NCBI GenBank assembly: GCA_965371325.1
Contig: CBDUXZ010000129.1
Coordinates: 1 to 6,216, forward strand
Direction of reading: 5' to 3'
From: CBDUXZ01 sp965371325 [NCBI: uncultured bacterium]
GTDB lineage: Bacteria; JAUYMQ01
Length of the DNA: 6,216 nucleotides
The position numbers and the translations under genes are program-made. The notes under the pieces were generated by a model. That model did no database searches, was not told the DNA's origin, and saw only the letters and a list, made by a program, of their open reading frames with translations. Below are positions 4,343 to 6,216 of the stretch, in pieces. Numbering within the stretch: position 1 is the stretch's first letter; every line of letters starts with the position of its first letter.

Positions 4343-6216
4343 TCAGGCCGACGCCTCGGGCCAGGCGAGCGTCCCGACCAAACTCCGCACCTCGTCAAGC
4401 AACTGCTGCTTTGTATAAGAGCTTTTCTCCAGAATCCGGACCACACTCCCCTCCAGTCGGGCGCGATCCTCGGCCGTAATATCCTTTGCCGTGACGATGA
4501 GCACGGGGATCTCCCGCCAGGCTTCGTTTGCACGGAGCCTGTCCACGCACTCGAACCCGTCCATCTCAGGCATCATGAGGTCCAGCAGAATGAGGTCGGG
4601 CACGGCCCTGGCAACGCACTCGAGCGCCACGCGCCCGTTCTCCGCCTCCACCACCTTCCACCCCGCACCCTCCACCCCCCGCCGCATCATCTCCCGGATG
4701 GCCGGGTCGTCGTCGACAATGAGCGCCGTCGCGCGGGCATTGTCGGAAGGCGCGTACTTGCGAAGCACCGCACCGAGTTGATCCCTGTCAATGGGCTTGG
4801 TCAGAAACCCGGAGGCCCCCAGGGTGTAGCCCATGTTCCGGTCGTCGGTCATGGTCACCAGGATGACCGGGATGTTCGCTACCGCCGGGTCGGCTTTGAG
4901 ACTGCCTAGTACCGCCCAGCCATCCATGTGCGGCATGAGAACGTCGAGGGTGATCAGGTCGGGATGGTGCTCGCGTGCCAGGCGCAGCCCCTCTTCCCCG
5001 CCCGCAGCCGGGATGACACGATACCCCTCCCCCTTCAGGAAACGGCAGATCAGGTCCAGGGCTGCCGGGTCGTCATCGATCACCAGCACCGTCGCGCCAT
5101 CCCGAAGCGACGCGGCAGTCCCCAAGCCAGGTGACGGCGTCATCTCGGCCTCCTGCGCAGCGGCGCTCGGCGTCCGGGCGGGCAGATGAATTTCGAAACA
5201 CGAGCCCTCCCCCGGCGCGCTCGTCACATCGATGCGCCCACCCAGCATCTCGCAGAACTTCTTCGTGATCGGAAGCCCCAATCCGGTGCCGCCGTACTCC
5301 CTCGTCGTCGATGCCTCCGCCTGGCCGAATTCCTCAAAGATCTTCCCGCGCTGCGCCTCATTCATACCGATCCCGGAATCCTTTACCCGAAAGTGAAGCC
5401 AGTCCCCTTCCCGCCCGCTTTCGCGTGTGACATCAAGACTGATCGTTCCATTCTTGGTGAACTTGCTCGCGTTGCTGAGGAGATTGAAGAGCATCTGGCG
5501 CAGCTTGGTCAGGTCGCAATGCATGGTGCCCAGCCCTTCGAGGGTACCGACCTCGAGGGTATTCTCGTTCTTGCTCATCATCGGCTTGACGGTGCCTTGC
5601 ACGCCCCGGACGGTTTCGGCCACGTCGCAGTCCTCCAGGTAGACCTCCATCTTCCCGGCCTCGATCTTGGAGAGATCGAGCACCCCGTTGATGAGAGTCA
5701 GCAGGTAGCGGCCGGAGCTGAGGATCTTGTCGAGATCGGGAAGGTACTCCTCGTTGTCGTCGTCCCGGGCTTCTTCCTGGAGGATCTCGCTGTAGCCGAT
5801 GATCGCGTTCAGCGGCGTGCGGAGCTCATGGCTCATGCTGGCGAGGAATTTGCTCTTCGCTCGATTGGCCTCGAGGGCTGCGGCCCGCGCGGCCTTCGCC
5901 TCTTCGTAATAGCGCGCGTTCCGGATTGCCGCCGAGAGCTGGGTTACATAGCGGCGAATAAGCTTGATTTCGTCCTGCGTCAGGTTGAATTGCTCGCGCG
6001 TGCTCCCAAAAAGGATGGCGCCGTCGACTTCGTTTTCGACCTCGATGGGGCAGAACAGGAGGGACCTTGCACCGCTGATTTTGTGAATACGCTTGTCGGA
6101 GGGGCTCATCATCGCCACTATCTCGGGTGAAACGTCGCCCACGAAAAAGGGCCTTCCCGACTTCACCACGTGGACGATACCGCTGTTCACCTCGTCCATG
6201 GGGATGTTCTTCTCAC
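4343..6216 (-). CDS. Hybrid sensor histidine kinase with GAF domain and two C-terminal receivers; 5' end outside window
   Basis: The frame is open to the right window edge: in-frame codons EKNIP precede the Met at 6199, and the GAF domain is already under way, so the true start is outside. Numbering from that Met: GAF remainder 1-95; coiled-coil-like, alanine-rich linker 96-118; HisKA with SHELRTPL (His124); ATPase domain with N-box NLLSNASKFT (Asn239, Asn243), G1 DSGIGM (274-279), F-box FEEFGQA and G2 GGTGLGL (303-309), all intact. Receiver 1 spans about 370-482 (Asp419, Thr449, Lys468). Receiver 2 spans about 490-608 (Asp540, Thr570), where Lys592 lies in ILEKSSY with no following Pro. No membrane segment is visible, so this is probably a cytoplasmic sensor with input through GAF. 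It heads an operon with the stand-alone receiver. Partners are probably that receiver and possibly the H-box/receiver of the facing cyclase gene. Confidence 0.94.
   Translation of the reverse strand, partial: EKNIPMDEVNSGIVHVVKSGRPFFVGDVSPEIVAMMSPSDKRIHKISGARSLLFCPIEVENEVDGAILFGSTREQFNLTQDEIKLIRRYVTQLSAAIRNARYYEEAKAARAAALEANRAKSKFLASMSHELRTPLNAIIGYSEILQEEARDDDNEEYLPDLDKILSSGRYLLTLINGVLDLSKIEAGKMEVYLEDCDVAETVRGVQGTVKPMMSKNENTLEVGTLEGLGTMHCDLTKLRQMLFNLLSNASKFTKNGTISLDVTRESGREGDWLHFRVKDSGIGMNEAQRGKIFEEFGQAEASTTREYGGTGLGLPITKKFCEMLGGRIDVTSAPGEGSCFEIHLPARTPSAAAQEAEMTPSPGLGTAASLRDGATVLVIDDDPAALDLICRFLKGEGYRVIPAAGGEEGLRLAREHHPDLITLDVLMPHMDGWAVLGSLKADPAVANIPVILVTMTDDRNMGYTLGASGFLTKPIDRDQLGAVLRKYAPSDNARATALIVDDDPAIREMMRRGVEGAGWKVVEAENGRVALECVARAVPDLILLDLMMPEMDGFECVDRLRANEAWREIPVLIVTAKDITAEDRARLEGSVVRILEKSSYTKQQLLDEVRSLVGTLAWPEASA

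Noticed and set aside
4070-4909. Plus-strand open frame of 279 codons across the response regulator and kinase receivers
   Set aside because: It spans two well-supported minus-strand genes and the gap between them. The product is rich in His, Pro and Arg with low-complexity character and no domain; it is a shadow frame.
5186-6130. Plus-strand open frame of 314 codons opposite the hybrid kinase
   Set aside because: It lies wholly antisense to a kinase with every catalytic box intact. Its translation shows no recognisable domain, and long antisense frames are expected in GC-rich coding DNA.

Overview
The window is GC-rich (about 60% or more by eye) and almost fully coding. Short intergenic gaps and the mix of hybrid kinases, response regulators and a class III cyclase fit a Gram-negative, environmental, proteobacterium-like organism. 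Nothing in the sequence lets me name the taxon. There are no tRNA, rRNA, CRISPR or transposase signals, and no gene-free stretch over about 100 bases.

The layout has two halves. Positions 1-2040 (plus strand) hold two lipid genes. The first is the C-terminal part of an NTE-type patatin-like phospholipase whose start lies left of the window. The second is a membrane-anchored acyltransferase that most resembles the yeast Gat1/Gat2 (SCT1/GPT2) branch of the PlsC superfamily. Positions 2095-6216 hold a signalling cluster. A plus-strand gene encodes a protein with a histidine-kinase dimerisation/H-box domain (no ATPase domain), a receiver, a class III nucleotide cyclase and a degenerate PilZ-like tail. 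Converging on it from the minus strand is a two-gene operon: a GAF-containing hybrid histidine kinase with two C-terminal receivers (start right of the window), followed 21 bases later by a DivK-like single-domain receiver with a strong ribosome binding site.

The likely joint function (inference) is a phosphorelay that controls cyclic nucleotide production. The kinase autophosphorylates on its H-box histidine and passes phosphate to its own receivers and the free receiver. The kinase-less H-box of the cyclase protein could act as a histidine phosphotransfer step or as a dimerisation partner. The cyclase has intact metal and transition-state residues. Its purine-specificity positions read Glu/Gly instead of the adenylyl-cyclase Lys/(Asp, Thr or Ser), so cGMP should be considered as the product. 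NTE-type patatins often carry N-terminal cyclic-nucleotide-binding domains, so a link from the cyclase to the neighbouring lipase is conceivable, but that part of the gene is not visible.

The most notable non-coding structure is a compact set of mutually exclusive hairpins at 2080-2110. It overlaps the first possible ATG of the cyclase gene and casts doubt on that start.
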